Shown here: piece after piece, positions 16,951-25,225 of the stretch | Layout of the letters: every line of letters begins with the position of its first letter | Position numbering within the stretch: position 1 is the first letter of the stretch | Made by a program: the position numbers and the translations under genes | The notes under the pieces: generated by a model | The model's input: the letters and a program-made list of their open reading frames with translations, nothing else | Told to the model about the DNA's origin: nothing | Databases searched by the model: none | Assembly (NCBI RefSeq): GCF_000392615.1 | Contig: NZ_KB933398.1 | Coordinates: 3,817,751-3,881,750 of the forward strand | Direction: 5' to 3' | Length of the DNA stretch: 64,000 nt | DNA from: Lysinibacillus sphaericus OT4b.31 | GTDB taxonomy: Bacteria > Bacillota > Bacilli > Bacillales_A > Planococcaceae

Positions 16951-17178
16951 ATGAATCGTGAGTTGTTGGTACAGGCTTATTATCCTGCCGAAAAAGGGAC
17001 CGGCCATCCATCTCCTTACTTTGAGAACATCGACGCGTTAACTGAACAATTATCTAGCACACAGGGTTTTCCTTATATTGCAACAGGCTTTTTTGATAAA
17101 AATTTGAAGGGCACAAATGAACATCTATTAGAAGAAATTCAGAAAAACTATCCTGAAATTAACTTAGCCAAACATTAA
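16951..17178 (+). pseudogene. Internally deleted alpha/beta hydrolase (PAF-acetylhydrolase-like)
   Basis: The 75 codons join two unlike halves. MNRELLVQAYYPAEKGTG resembles the N-terminal strand of platelet-activating-factor acetylhydrolase-type hydrolases (a variant of the vQxWYPa motif). GFFDKNLKGTNEHLLEE resembles their extreme C-terminus, where FFDKhLKG precedes the final helix. The catalytic Ser, Asp and His regions are missing. There is no good ribosome-binding site. An in-frame deletion of most of the gene is the simplest reading. Confidence 0.65.
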
Positions 17179-17185
17179 AAAAAGG

Positions 17186-17215
17186 TTGTTGATGAGCTTA
17201 AGCACTTGTCAACAA
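17186..17215 (+). terminator. Hairpin after the hydrolase pseudogene
   Basis: TTGTTGA pairs with TCAACAA, with further internal symmetry. It lies between convergent genes. Confidence 0.5.
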
Positions 17216-17273
17216 TCTTGTTAGGGAGTCAAAAAAATGATTTATCTTTAACGATAGTTCCTACAGGCATCCC

Positions 17274-18113
17274 TTACTCCGCTTTTTGTCTTTTTACAAG
17301 TTCCATCATAATTTTTGTCACATACTCTTCCTCACGATTTTTAATTACTGCGTCGTAAATATATTCCTCATAAACGTACTGTCCTAGCTCGTAGTCCTTG
17401 TCATGCATGACGTTAAATAATCGTTGGTATGTTTCACCTAGTGTAGTAGATGGCCCTACATGGTAACCAATAATAAAATCTCCTTCAATCGCTTTAAAGT
17501 ATGGATGACCCTCACGCGGATGGGGCTGTTCCATATATAGGTAACAATAATTATCATAGTTACCGGCTAATACTTGCTCTCTTTTTGTAATACCGCCGAT
17601 TGGATAACCAGTATCCAATTGCGAACGGTCTAACTCATCTATAAAATCAGAAACTGCCTTAACAAACTGTTCTTCTGTGGAATCCTCAATATTTTTACTT
17701 AAATACAATGTATCCTCAGGGAAATGTTCGATTGTAATACTATTAAGATCAAGATGTAGTGCTTCCACTGTTGAATCAATTTTTACATCAATAATATTTT
17801 CAATCATTGCAAGCTCTTGGCGCTTTTTCGCAACAATCTCCTTTTGCTGATGCATTAATTCTAAGAAATTTTCGGGTGATTTATCTGCCATATATTCCTG
17901 AATTTCCTTTAGCGACATACCAACCGCCTTCAATAATTCGATCACACTAAAAAAATCATATTGTGCAATGGAATAAAAACGATAGTCCTTACTATCTTTC
18001 ATGATTGGTGATAATAACCCTATTTGATCGTAGTAAATCAGTGTTTGCTTATTAACTTTACAAAGCTTAGCAAACTCCCCTGTTGTAAAAAACTTTACAT
18101 TTTGATTAAGCAT
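17274..18113 (-). CDS. MerR-family multidrug-responsive activator (BltR/BmrR-like)
   Basis: This 279-aa protein has an N-terminal MerR helix-turn-helix (FTTGEFAKLCKVNKQTLIYYDQIGLL), a dimerisation coiled coil (about 80-120) and a C-terminal GyrI-like effector domain (from about 130, with YPIGGI and GDFIIGYHVGPSTTLGETYQRL). It is divergent from an acetyltransferase and a MATE pump, whose promoter has the 19-bp spacer that MerR activators require. By analogy with BltR and BmrR it binds cationic drugs and activates the pump operon. GGGAGG precedes the ATG. Confidence 0.92.
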   Translation of the reverse strand: MLNQNVKFFTTGEFAKLCKVNKQTLIYYDQIGLLSPIMKDSKDYRFYSIAQYDFFSVIELLKAVGMSLKEIQEYMADKSPENFLELMHQQKEIVAKKRQELAMIENIIDVKIDSTVEALHLDLNSITIEHFPEDTLYLSKNIEDSTEEQFVKAVSDFIDELDRSQLDTGYPIGGITKREQVLAGNYDNYCYLYMEQPHPREGHPYFKAIEGDFIIGYHVGPSTTLGETYQRLFNVMHDKDYELGQYVYEEYIYDAVIKNREEEYVTKIMMELVKRQKAE

Positions 18114-18128
18114 TTTAAGTTTCCTCCC

Positions 18129-18159
18129 TTGACTATATAGTTACTATATACCTTAAATT
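18129..18159 (+). promoter_or_regulatory. MerR-type promoter with 19-bp spacer
   Basis: TTGACT (18129-18134) and TAAATT (18154-18159) are separated by exactly 19 bp. The spacer carries a dyad around AGTTACT with CTATAT-like arms. Such an over-long spacer is the hallmark of promoters that MerR activators open by distorting the DNA. It faces the GNAT-MATE operon. Confidence 0.85.
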
Positions 18160-18197
18160 GTAGCTAACCACAATAAAAAAAGAAAGGTTTTGACATT

Positions 18198-18665
18198 ATG
18201 TTCACGGAAATTCGTGACATCACTACTTTAAACAAAGAAGAAATTTTAGCATTGCGCATCGCTGATCATCAGCAAGACTTTATTGAAACGACAATGCAAT
18301 GCTTAACGGAAGCTGAAAACGATCGACGTTTCATACCTGTTGGACTGTATAAGGACGACATTGCGGTTGGATTTGCTATGTATGGGATTTTCCCACACGA
18401 GGATAAAGCGCAACGTGTATGGCTGGATCGATATTTTATCGATGAACGCTTTCAACATAAAGGTTTGGGGAGGTATTTTTTACAGCAGCTTATTCATTTT
18501 TTGGTAGGGAATTATCAATGCCAGGAATTATTTTTAAGTGTCTATGACAATAATAAAGTAGCCATTCAGCTATATAAAAAATTTGGGTTCATTTTCAATG
18601 GTGAACTCGATGAGCATGGAGAAAAGGTGATGGTAAAGGAGGTACACAATCTTGACAGCAATTAA
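18198..18665 (+). CDS. GNAT acetyltransferase, BltD (spermine/spermidine acetyltransferase)-like
   Basis: This 155-aa enzyme has the GNAT acetyl-CoA site at RFQHKGLGRYFLQQL, preceded by VWLDRYFIDE and followed by YKKFGFIFNGELDEHGEKVMVKE. These stretches match B. subtilis BltD, which acetylates spermine and spermidine, as I remember it. In B. subtilis bltD is cotranscribed with the Blt efflux pump under BltR; here the partner pump is a MATE protein. The 3' end overlaps the MATE start by 14 bp. Polyamine acetylation is inferred from similarity. Confidence 0.88.
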   Translation: MFTEIRDITTLNKEEILALRIADHQQDFIETTMQCLTEAENDRRFIPVGLYKDDIAVGFAMYGIFPHEDKAQRVWLDRYFIDERFQHKGLGRYFLQQLIHFLVGNYQCQELFLSVYDNNKVAIQLYKKFGFIFNGELDEHGEKVMVKEVHNLDSN

Positions 18666-19995
18666 TTCTATTGAAACTAGACCACTGAAGCCATTGTTTT
18701 TATCGTATTTATTTCCAGCAATGGTTGGCATGTTGCTGATGTCAATCAATATTTTAGTTGATGGTATTTTTGTCAGTCATGGTGTTGGACCTACAGCACT
18801 GGCAGGCGTAAATATAGCCGTACCCATTTTCTCCATTCTTCTATCGATTTCGCTGTGGATTGGTATGGGTGGTGCCACAATGTACTCCATATCAATGGGT
18901 GAAGGCAACAAAAAGCGTGCACATCAGCTTTTTACATTATCTTTAATAGCGATGTTGGCTGTAGTTGTCACATTAATTACCTTACTTTTATTAAACTTAA
19001 AGGATATTGCCTATATATTTGGCGCAAGCGATGTTACCTATCCTTATGTACAAGAGTACTTGCATGTTATTTTGTTATTTGGCGTCTTTTATACGATTGA
19101 AAATTTATTAAGTATTTTTATTCGAAATGATGGCAATCCAAAGCTTGCCATGATGGGTTTAATTACGACATCAATTTTGAATATACTTTTAAACTATGTT
19201 TTTATTTTCGTATTAAATTACGGTGTAACCGGCTGTGCATTAGCGACTGCGATTTCCACAATTTTAGGGATGTCTGTACTATGCCTACATTTCTTCCGGA
19301 ATGAATCTGAGCTAAAATTCGTATCAAAGTTTTTTAATTGGTCAGATTTAAAGAAAATATTTGCCATTGGCCTACCGAGCTTTATAGTGGAAGCTTCAAT
19401 GGCTGTCATGATTATTTTGTACAATGTAACATTTCTACACTATTTAGGAGCAAATGGCGTTACTGCCTATGCAATGGTCAACTATATTCATACGGTACTT
19501 TTAACCGTATTCCTCGGCATCGGAATGGCGCTACAGCCTCTAGTCAGCTATCATCATGGTGCTAGATTAATAAAGAGATTAACCGTACTTTTGAAAATAG
19601 GGATTGGGACCGCTCTTATTTTCGGTTTAAGCACGACAATCATTGCCACGTTGTTCCCTTCACAGCTAATGGCTTTATTCGGTGACAGTACGATGGACAT
19701 TCGCAGTATGGCTGCACAAGGCTTTGCTCATTTTGCGATTGGGTATGTATTTCTTGGCATAAATATGGTGTTTGCAGAATTCTTCCAATCCATTGAAAAA
19801 ATTCGTCTCGCAACAACTATTATGTTACTTCGCAGTATTATATTATTTATACCTGCCCTCATATTATTGCCAAAATACCTTGGTGCACAGGCAATTTGGT
19901 GGACTTTCCCTGTCGCTGAAGGTATTACCGCCATACTTATTTTCTTGTATATGAAGAAAAAACCAAAAGTAATTACTTCTATTTTTAATTCATAA
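18652..19995 (+). CDS. MATE-family multidrug efflux transporter
   Basis: This 447-aa, 12-helix protein belongs to the MATE family and should export cationic drugs using sodium or proton gradients. Typical segments are LFLSYLFPAMVGMLLMSINILVDGIFVSHGVGPTALAGVN-like helix 1-2 and GVFYTIENLLSIFIRNDGNPKLAMMG. It starts at TTG 8 nt after AAAGGAGG, inside the end of the acetyltransferase gene, so translation is coupled. Control is from the MerR-type promoter at 18129. Confidence 0.93.
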   Translation: MTAINSIETRPLKPLFLSYLFPAMVGMLLMSINILVDGIFVSHGVGPTALAGVNIAVPIFSILLSISLWIGMGGATMYSISMGEGNKKRAHQLFTLSLIAMLAVVVTLITLLLLNLKDIAYIFGASDVTYPYVQEYLHVILLFGVFYTIENLLSIFIRNDGNPKLAMMGLITTSILNILLNYVFIFVLNYGVTGCALATAISTILGMSVLCLHFFRNESELKFVSKFFNWSDLKKIFAIGLPSFIVEASMAVMIILYNVTFLHYLGANGVTAYAMVNYIHTVLLTVFLGIGMALQPLVSYHHGARLIKRLTVLLKIGIGTALIFGLSTTIIATLFPSQLMALFGDSTMDIRSMAAQGFAHFAIGYVFLGINMVFAEFFQSIEKIRLATTIMLLRSIILFIPALILLPKYLGAQAIWWTFPVAEGITAILIFLYMKKKPKVITSIFNS

Positions 19996-20012
19996 GAAAG
20001 AAACGATTACAC

Positions 20013-20052
20013 GTTATCCCCCTTTCATTGATTTCTTTGAAAGAGGGATAAC
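20013..20052 (+). terminator. Terminator after the MATE gene
   Basis: GTTATCCC pairs with GGGATAAC, the stem continuing with CTTTC/GAAAG. TTTATTT follows. Confidence 0.85.
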
Positions 20053-20103
20053 TTTATTTCAGCAGATATTGCCTGATAGATGAGCTTGCTGAAACTCACA
20101 AAA

Positions 20104-20133
20104 TAGCACAAACGTTCTCATTTGTGCTATAAT
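20104..20133 (+). promoter_or_regulatory. Palindrome overlapping the promoter of a GNAT gene
   Basis: TAGCACAAA (20104-20112) and TTTGTGCTA (20121-20129) form a perfect 9-bp inverted repeat with an 8-bp gap. Its right arm runs into TATAAT (20128-20133), the likely -10 of the gene at 20167. A repressor bound here would cover the promoter; which protein is unknown. Confidence 0.6.
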
Positions 20134-20166
20134 GAAAATTCAAAATATTTAAAAGGCGGGATGTCA

Positions 20167-20646
20167 ATGAATACTAGTAGTTCGGTTAAATTAGAACACT
20201 TTGATGCAAAATTTCTACATGATTTAGAGAACTTTGCTCTACCACAAGAACAAATTCAATTTTCTGCACTCCCAAAAGAAATTATAAAAAAAACAGATCG
20301 GCAATATCGTATCGTCATCGCTCATGATGAACTAGCAGTGGGATTCTTTCTTTTGCATACTTCAGATAGAGTGAAAGACTACTCAGGCAATCCAAACGCG
20401 CTACTTTTAACAGCATTAACTGTAGATCACAAACATCAAGGTAGGGGATTTGCTAAGAAAGGCATGCTTGCTTTACCACATTTTATTAAAGATTCTTTCC
20501 CTAATTATAATGAGGTCGTTCTAGTTGTAAATAAGAAGAATATTCCTGCTCAACATTTATATAAGAAAGTTGGGTTTATTGATACCGGAATACGAAAAAC
20601 AGGACCTATTGGTGAGCAAATTCTAATGAGCCTGCTCATTAAATAA
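20167..20646 (+). CDS. GNAT-family N-acetyltransferase
   Basis: This 159-aa protein carries the acetyl-CoA-binding pattern HKHQGRGFAKKGM and the usual late NIPAQHLYKKVGFIDTG. The acceptor substrate is unknown. In-frame starts upstream (TTG 20122, ATG 20161) are less likely, since AAAGG at 20152-20156 best fits the ATG at 20167. It appears to be monocistronic, with its own palindrome-bearing promoter. Confidence 0.87.
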   Translation: MNTSSSVKLEHFDAKFLHDLENFALPQEQIQFSALPKEIIKKTDRQYRIVIAHDELAVGFFLLHTSDRVKDYSGNPNALLLTALTVDHKHQGRGFAKKGMLALPHFIKDSFPNYNEVVLVVNKKNIPAQHLYKKVGFIDTGIRKTGPIGEQILMSLLIK

Positions 20647-20665
20647 ACCGAATTCTCATAGAAAA

Positions 20666-20712
20666 GAATCTGCGAGACGCCTGCAACTTACTTGTAGAAA
20701 TCGAGCAGATTC
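20666..20712. repeat. 47-bp inverted-repeat element, copy 2
   Basis: This has the same length and the same GAATCTGC-type left and GCAGATTC right ends as 3135-3181, with a diverged interior. It also lies between convergent genes (GNAT and TetR). Confidence 0.65.
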
Positions 20713-20719
20713 CTGTTAT

Positions 20720-21304
20720 TTACTTTAGCAATGCAAGCATTACTTCCACAGAATTATCAACAAATGATCGCTCAGGACGAGATTTCATTATTACCGTTAG
20801 ACCAATCAATGATACGAGTAATGCCTGAGATAATGCCTTCGCATTAATGTCTTTGTCAAATTCCCCCGATTGTATACCTCGTTCGATGGTCTCTTGAAAT
20901 ATGACTGATAAGTACATTTGATGTTCTCTTGTAAGAATTTCGAACTTCTCATCATGAGGCGCAAGTTCGACCATTGTATTGATGGAAAAACATCCTCGGC
21001 TGAAACCCTCTGTGTATTCCTCGGCAACCAAATCTTCAAAAAAAGTACGGAATGCTTGTTTGGCAGATGGATTGTTTTGGAGTTTCATTCGAATTTCAGA
21101 TGCACGAGCCATCGTGTATTTACGTAACGCTGCTTCAAACAATTCTTTTTTGCCTCCAAAGGCTGAGTATACACTAGGGCGTTGAATGCCCATTCTGGAG
21201 GTTAAATCACTTAATGAAGTTGCCTCATATCCCTTCTCCCAAAATAGTTGCATAGCTGCATCTAATGCCTTTTCTTCGTCAAATTCGCGGTTTCGTCCCA
21301 TCAT
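20720..21304 (-). CDS. TetR/AcrR-family regulator
   Basis: This 194-aa protein starts GRNREFDEEKALDAAMQLFWEKGYEATSL, then DLTSRMGIQRPSVYSAFGGKKELFEAAL, the pattern of the AcrR/NemR branch. The C-terminal domain has RGCFSINTMVELAP. Starts at 21304 and 21301 are both possible behind GAGG. It is divergent from an MFS gene, and two similar sequence blocks in the gap could be its operators. It probably represses the MFS-oxidoreductase pair. Confidence 0.92.
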   Translation of the reverse strand: MMGRNREFDEEKALDAAMQLFWEKGYEATSLSDLTSRMGIQRPSVYSAFGGKKELFEAALRKYTMARASEIRMKLQNNPSAKQAFRTFFEDLVAEEYTEGFSRGCFSINTMVELAPHDEKFEILTREHQMYLSVIFQETIERGIQSGEFDKDINAKALSQALLVSLIGLTVIMKSRPERSFVDNSVEVMLALLK

Positions 21305-21375
21305 CAGTACCTCGCATTACTTTTTATTATCTCTCATTCAATCGCTTTAAGTACATATAGCCAAATACATTTACG

Positions 21376-21393
21376 TACCAAACAGTATAATAT
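21376..21393. promoter_or_regulatory. Putative TetR operator, copy 1
   Basis: TACCAAACAGTATAATAT lies just upstream of the TetR start. It matches the block at 21540-21557 at most positions, the conserved part being TACCAAnCAGTA. Confidence 0.55.
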
Positions 21394-21539
21394 AATTTTA
21401 TATTTAATTATTGGTGTTGTCAATTATGCATTTCTTCAAACCAACAGAGTATTACTGTTATAGAGGCATTGAATACTTTCCCTAAAATTCAATTGACAGA
21501 AATAATATCTATACGTTATATTTACTTGGCACAATATCA

Positions 21540-21557
21540 TACCAATCAGTACGATAT
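21540..21557. promoter_or_regulatory. Putative TetR operator, copy 2
   Basis: TACCAATCAGTACGATAT repeats the 21376 block and lies about 40 bp before the MFS start codon, where it could cover the promoter or leader. Confidence 0.55.
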
Positions 21558-21596
21558 TTCGCTTTGTTTTTAAATTTAGAGAGAGGTGTTTACAAA

Positions 21597-22865
21597 ATGA
21601 AGGAGGTTAAAGAACAAGTAACAGGCAATACCGAGATAAAAACACATTCGCCAACAGGGACATTTTTCACAACTAATTCAGATCATGGTTCTGCTATGTC
21701 TCGCTATGAGACAATATTGTTTGCTGTTGCATGTGGTATGTCAGTCGCGAATATCTACTTCGCACAGCCGCTACTCGATCAGCTTTCAAGTGAGTTTGGT
21801 ATTGACCATTCCATCATTGGTATTGTTATAACCATTACGCAGATTTTTTATGGTCTTGGATTACTGCTACTGGTACCACTTGGTGATTTACTGAATCAGC
21901 GCCGTTTGATCATCAGTCAGATGTTATTATCCATTATTGTTTTGGTCATAGTTGGAACTTCATCTACCGCTTCTATACTTTTCGCAGGTATGGCTTCGGT
22001 GGGACTCCTTGCGGTTGTTACTCAGACTCTTGTGGCATTCGCAGCAACTATGGCTGCCCCTGCAGAAAGAGGACGTGTCGTGGGCACTGTAACTAGCGGA
22101 ATAGTAATCGGCATACTGCTTGCACGATCTATTGCGGGGATATTAACAGATCTTGCGGGTTGGCGTTCCGTATATCTAGTTTCTGCTGTGCTGCTGCTTT
22201 TTATAGTATGTATGTTTTTTAGGGTGTTACCTAATGTTGAACGCGAGGTAAAATCACTTTCGTATTCTCAATTACTTAAATCTGTCTTTACGTTGTTTAT
22301 CCAAGAACGTGTGTTACGCATCCGCTCTGTTTTGGCCCTGCTGATATTTGCTGATTTCAACATATTGTGGACTTCACTTGTACTGCCCCTTAGCACGCCT
22401 CCAATATCTCTTTCGCACAGTGCAATTGGAGCGTTTGGTCTTGCAGGAGTAGCGGGAGCTTTAGCTGCTGCACGTGCAGGAAGGCTAGCCGATCGAGGTT
22501 ACGGGCAGAGAACGACAGGCATTGCTTTGTTGCTATTGTTGATTTCATGGTTGTTCATTAGCTTTACAGAGCATTCGCTATTGGCATTAGTTATAGGTAT
22601 TGTTCTGCTTGACTTGGCAGTGCAAGCGGTACATGTCACTAATCAAACGATGATCCTTCCATTGCGTACGGAAGCGCGTAGTCGTCTTACCGCTGGGTAC
22701 ATGGTGTTCTATTCTATCGGTAGTGCCAGCGGTTCAATTACTTCGACCCAAATGTATGCACACTTTGGCTGGCAAGGCGTATGCTTACTCGGTGCCTTTG
22801 TTAGTGCTTTAGCTCTTCTATTTTGGGCAATGACACGTCGTGCTACTGCTCTCGCAATAAAATAA
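21597..22865 (+). CDS. MFS transporter
   Basis: This 422-aa, 12-helix major facilitator has the typical helix 2-3 loop (GDLLNQRRLI) and motif C-like GILLARSIAGILTDLAGWRSVY. Its N-terminal 45 residues are polar and cytoplasmic. A TTG at 21564 would add 11 residues, but AGAGAGGTG fits the ATG at 21597. It is divergent from a TetR repressor and followed by a flavin-dependent oxidoreductase on the same strand. Export of a toxic compound or metabolite is likely, substrate unknown. Confidence 0.9.
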   Translation: MKEVKEQVTGNTEIKTHSPTGTFFTTNSDHGSAMSRYETILFAVACGMSVANIYFAQPLLDQLSSEFGIDHSIIGIVITITQIFYGLGLLLLVPLGDLLNQRRLIISQMLLSIIVLVIVGTSSTASILFAGMASVGLLAVVTQTLVAFAATMAAPAERGRVVGTVTSGIVIGILLARSIAGILTDLAGWRSVYLVSAVLLLFIVCMFFRVLPNVEREVKSLSYSQLLKSVFTLFIQERVLRIRSVLALLIFADFNILWTSLVLPLSTPPISLSHSAIGAFGLAGVAGALAAARAGRLADRGYGQRTTGIALLLLLISWLFISFTEHSLLALVIGIVLLDLAVQAVHVTNQTMILPLRTEARSRLTAGYMVFYSIGSASGSITSTQMYAHFGWQGVCLLGAFVSALALLFWAMTRRATALAIK

Positions 22866-23026
22866 GCCTGTGTCCTATCATTATCAGGTTCTACAAAATG
22901 AATCCGCACGACACAAGCACTTGTTATAGAAGGAATAAAAATAATGTGAAATAAAAATATATGCTATTCAAACCTTTGCTTTCAAACCTTACAGAGAAAG
23001 TTAATGGGAAAAAGGAGAGATAATTC

Positions 23027-24088
23027 GTGGAGATAGGTATTACTTCGTTTGTAGAAACAAAGCCGGATGTTAAGACTGGTGAAGTGATTAGTCACGCACA
23101 ACGATTGCGTGAAGTTGTGGAAGAAATTGTTCTTGCTGATCAGGTGGGACTTGATGTGTTTGGCGTAGGTGAGCATCACAGGGAAGATTATGCAGCATCT
23201 TCTCCAGCAATTGTGCTGGCTGCTGCTGCACCCATGACAAAACATATTCGGCTGACTAGTGCCGTGACAGTGCTTTCTTCAGCAGATCCAGTACGAGTTT
23301 TCCAGGATTTCGCTATGCTCGATGGCATTTCAAATGGACGTGCGGAAATTATGGCTGGCCGGGGTTCATTTATCGAATCATTTCCATTATTTGGTTACAA
23401 CTTGAATGACTATGATGAGTTGTTTGAGGAACATTTGGAATTACTGCTTAAGATTCGTGAATCCGAAAAAGTAACCTGGGATGGCCGACATCGACCTGCG
23501 ATTAATAATTTAGGCATATACCCACGGCCCGTTCAAAGTCCTTTACCGATATGGGTTGGTAGTGGAGGCAATCAGCAATCTGCTATTCGTGCTGGTTTGC
23601 TAGGATTACCACTGATGTTGGCAATTATTGGTGGAAACCCTATGCAGTTTGAACCGCTAGTGCAACTTTATAAGAAAGCGGCAGCGCACGCTGGTCATGA
23701 TGTATCAAAACTAAAAGTCGGATCGCATTCAATAGGATTTATCGCAGAGAATACCGAACTAGCAGCAGAGACATTTTTCCCTTCTACTCAAGCAGGCATG
23801 AATAAACTTGGCAAGGAGCGAGGCTGGAGGCACTATGACCGCTCTAGTTTTGATGACGCTCGCAGCTTCGACGGTGCTCTATATGTTGGTGATCCGGAGA
23901 CTGTTGCCCAGAAGATTATTCACCTGCGTAAAAATGTTGGTATTACACGCTTTATGATGTATGTACCGTTAAGCTCTATGCCACATGCAGAAGTAATGAG
24001 AGCCATTGAGTTGTTAGGAACTGAGGTAGCACCCCGAGTAAGGAAGGAAATAGCCAAATGGGAAGCTGAAACAGGGGGCAATCAATAG
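23027..24088 (+). CDS. LLM-class (luciferase-like) flavin-dependent oxidoreductase
   Basis: This 353-aa protein has the TIM-barrel fold of bacterial luciferase-like monooxygenases. Visible are GVGEHHREDYAASSPAIVLAAAA, TSAVTVLSSADPVRVFQDFAMLDGIS, and a late GDPETVAQKI that contacts the flavin phosphate. It starts at GTG behind AAAGGAGAG, about 160 bp after the MFS gene, and may share its transcript. It probably uses FMNH2 with a separate reductase to oxidise an unknown small molecule. Confidence 0.92.
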   Translation: MEIGITSFVETKPDVKTGEVISHAQRLREVVEEIVLADQVGLDVFGVGEHHREDYAASSPAIVLAAAAPMTKHIRLTSAVTVLSSADPVRVFQDFAMLDGISNGRAEIMAGRGSFIESFPLFGYNLNDYDELFEEHLELLLKIRESEKVTWDGRHRPAINNLGIYPRPVQSPLPIWVGSGGNQQSAIRAGLLGLPLMLAIIGGNPMQFEPLVQLYKKAAAHAGHDVSKLKVGSHSIGFIAENTELAAETFFPSTQAGMNKLGKERGWRHYDRSSFDDARSFDGALYVGDPETVAQKIIHLRKNVGITRFMMYVPLSSMPHAEVMRAIELLGTEVAPRVRKEIAKWEAETGGNQ

Positions 24089-24424
24089 AATAAATTCCTC
24101 CAGGACTAATAATCATTTAATGAAAATTATAAAATAAGAACATAGTTTACACTTCAGTAGACGTAAAAGGGCTGTCCAAAAGTAAAACAATACACTTAGA
24201 GGTATCCTATTAAGCTATTTTTCTGATACAAAGGGTCAACTTTGCGTGAAGAGCAAGCGTATGAGAACCAGCAAGGTGCTTAGCGAGCGATGCGCTCATA
24301 CCTTGCCCGCGGAAAAGCGAAGCGACTTTTACCAAATAGGAGCACAGGCGTTATTGTTTAGGACTTTTTAGACAGCCCTTTCGTTGATAGACAAGTGAGT
24401 AAAACTTTACGCAAAATAAATAGC
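24089..24424. other. Intergenic region dominated by an inverted-repeat element
   Basis: Most of these 336 bp are the 216-bp element at 24166-24381. The rest is AT-rich spacer with no gene visible. Confidence 0.6.
24166..24381. repeat. 216-bp MITE-like element with 11-bp terminal inverted repeats
   Basis: AAAGGGCTGTC at 24166-24176 is perfectly inverted at 24371-24381, and similarity extends inward (AAAAGT against ACTTTTT). The interior has no coding capacity and is richer in G and C than the flanks. Its right half (CTCAT, CCTTGCCCGC, AAGCGAAGCG, TATTGTTTA, ACAGCC) recurs at about 45690-45980. It is probably a non-autonomous mobile or interspersed element. I could not define target-site duplications. 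Confidence 0.7.
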
Positions 24425-25066
24425 TTATTTTACTTTTAAGCCCAACATTCTAGCAAAACCAATTGCTTGTTCAGAAGAAACCTCGCATCCATCTAAATCC
24501 TCCAAAGTTACACTTAGCCTTTCAAATGTTGAACTACTAATATCTATCCCTTTAAGAGATGTTCCAGAAAAATTCACTTCATTTATATCACATTGTTGGA
24601 ATCCAACTTTCTTAAAATTGCATTCATAGTAATCAGCATTTTGTAATGAACAATTAGCAAACTGTACTTGTTTTAAACTACTATAACCGTACGAACTTAG
24701 ATTCATAATACAGTTTTCAAAAAGTACATTGCCTAAAGTAGCATCTGACAGATTAATCCCTAACATTTTTGATTCTTTAAATTCGACTCTATGTATAATC
24801 CCTCCCATAAAATCGGCATTGGATAAATCACAATTTTCAAAAGTAACATCTGTTAACTCAATATTTCTAAATGTCACATCATTAAATAACACATTTTTAA
24901 AAGTAACTTGCGAAAATTCTATCTTATCTACATTTTCTCTTTCAATTGTGCAATTAGTAATTGTGCAATTAGTCAGATATGACTCGTCCATATCATGTAT
25001 TTCTTGAAAGTTCGCAGCAGGTAAATGAAGAGAAAGTTTTGGTTTTTCAACTTTTATTTTTGACAT
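24425..25066 (-). CDS. Pentapeptide-repeat protein
   Basis: This 213-aa protein is built of pentapeptide repeats, A(D/N)LxX-type with F or L at the centre (VTFKNVLFNDVTFRNIELTD, CDLSNADFMGG, CSLQNADYYE). It should fold as a right-handed beta-helix. The length is near that of Qnr-type gyrase protectors (about 215-218 aa), but many such proteins have other or unknown roles. AAGGTGATAAT precedes the ATG. Topoisomerase protection is only a possibility. Confidence 0.9.
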   Translation of the reverse strand: MSKIKVEKPKLSLHLPAANFQEIHDMDESYLTNCTITNCTIERENVDKIEFSQVTFKNVLFNDVTFRNIELTDVTFENCDLSNADFMGGIIHRVEFKESKMLGINLSDATLGNVLFENCIMNLSSYGYSSLKQVQFANCSLQNADYYECNFKKVGFQQCDINEVNFSGTSLKGIDISSSTFERLSVTLEDLDGCEVSSEQAIGFARMLGLKVK

Positions 25067-25225
25067 ATTATCACCTTACCTAACATTTTAAGGAACACTA
25101 GTTCTTATACAATGATAGCATATTAGATATTCCACTGCTATGCATTTCAATGATCACTATCTTTCCAAACTAGAAAAAGGACCTAAAACAGGCCCCTTCC
25201 CCTCACTATTTCTTGAAATACTTTT

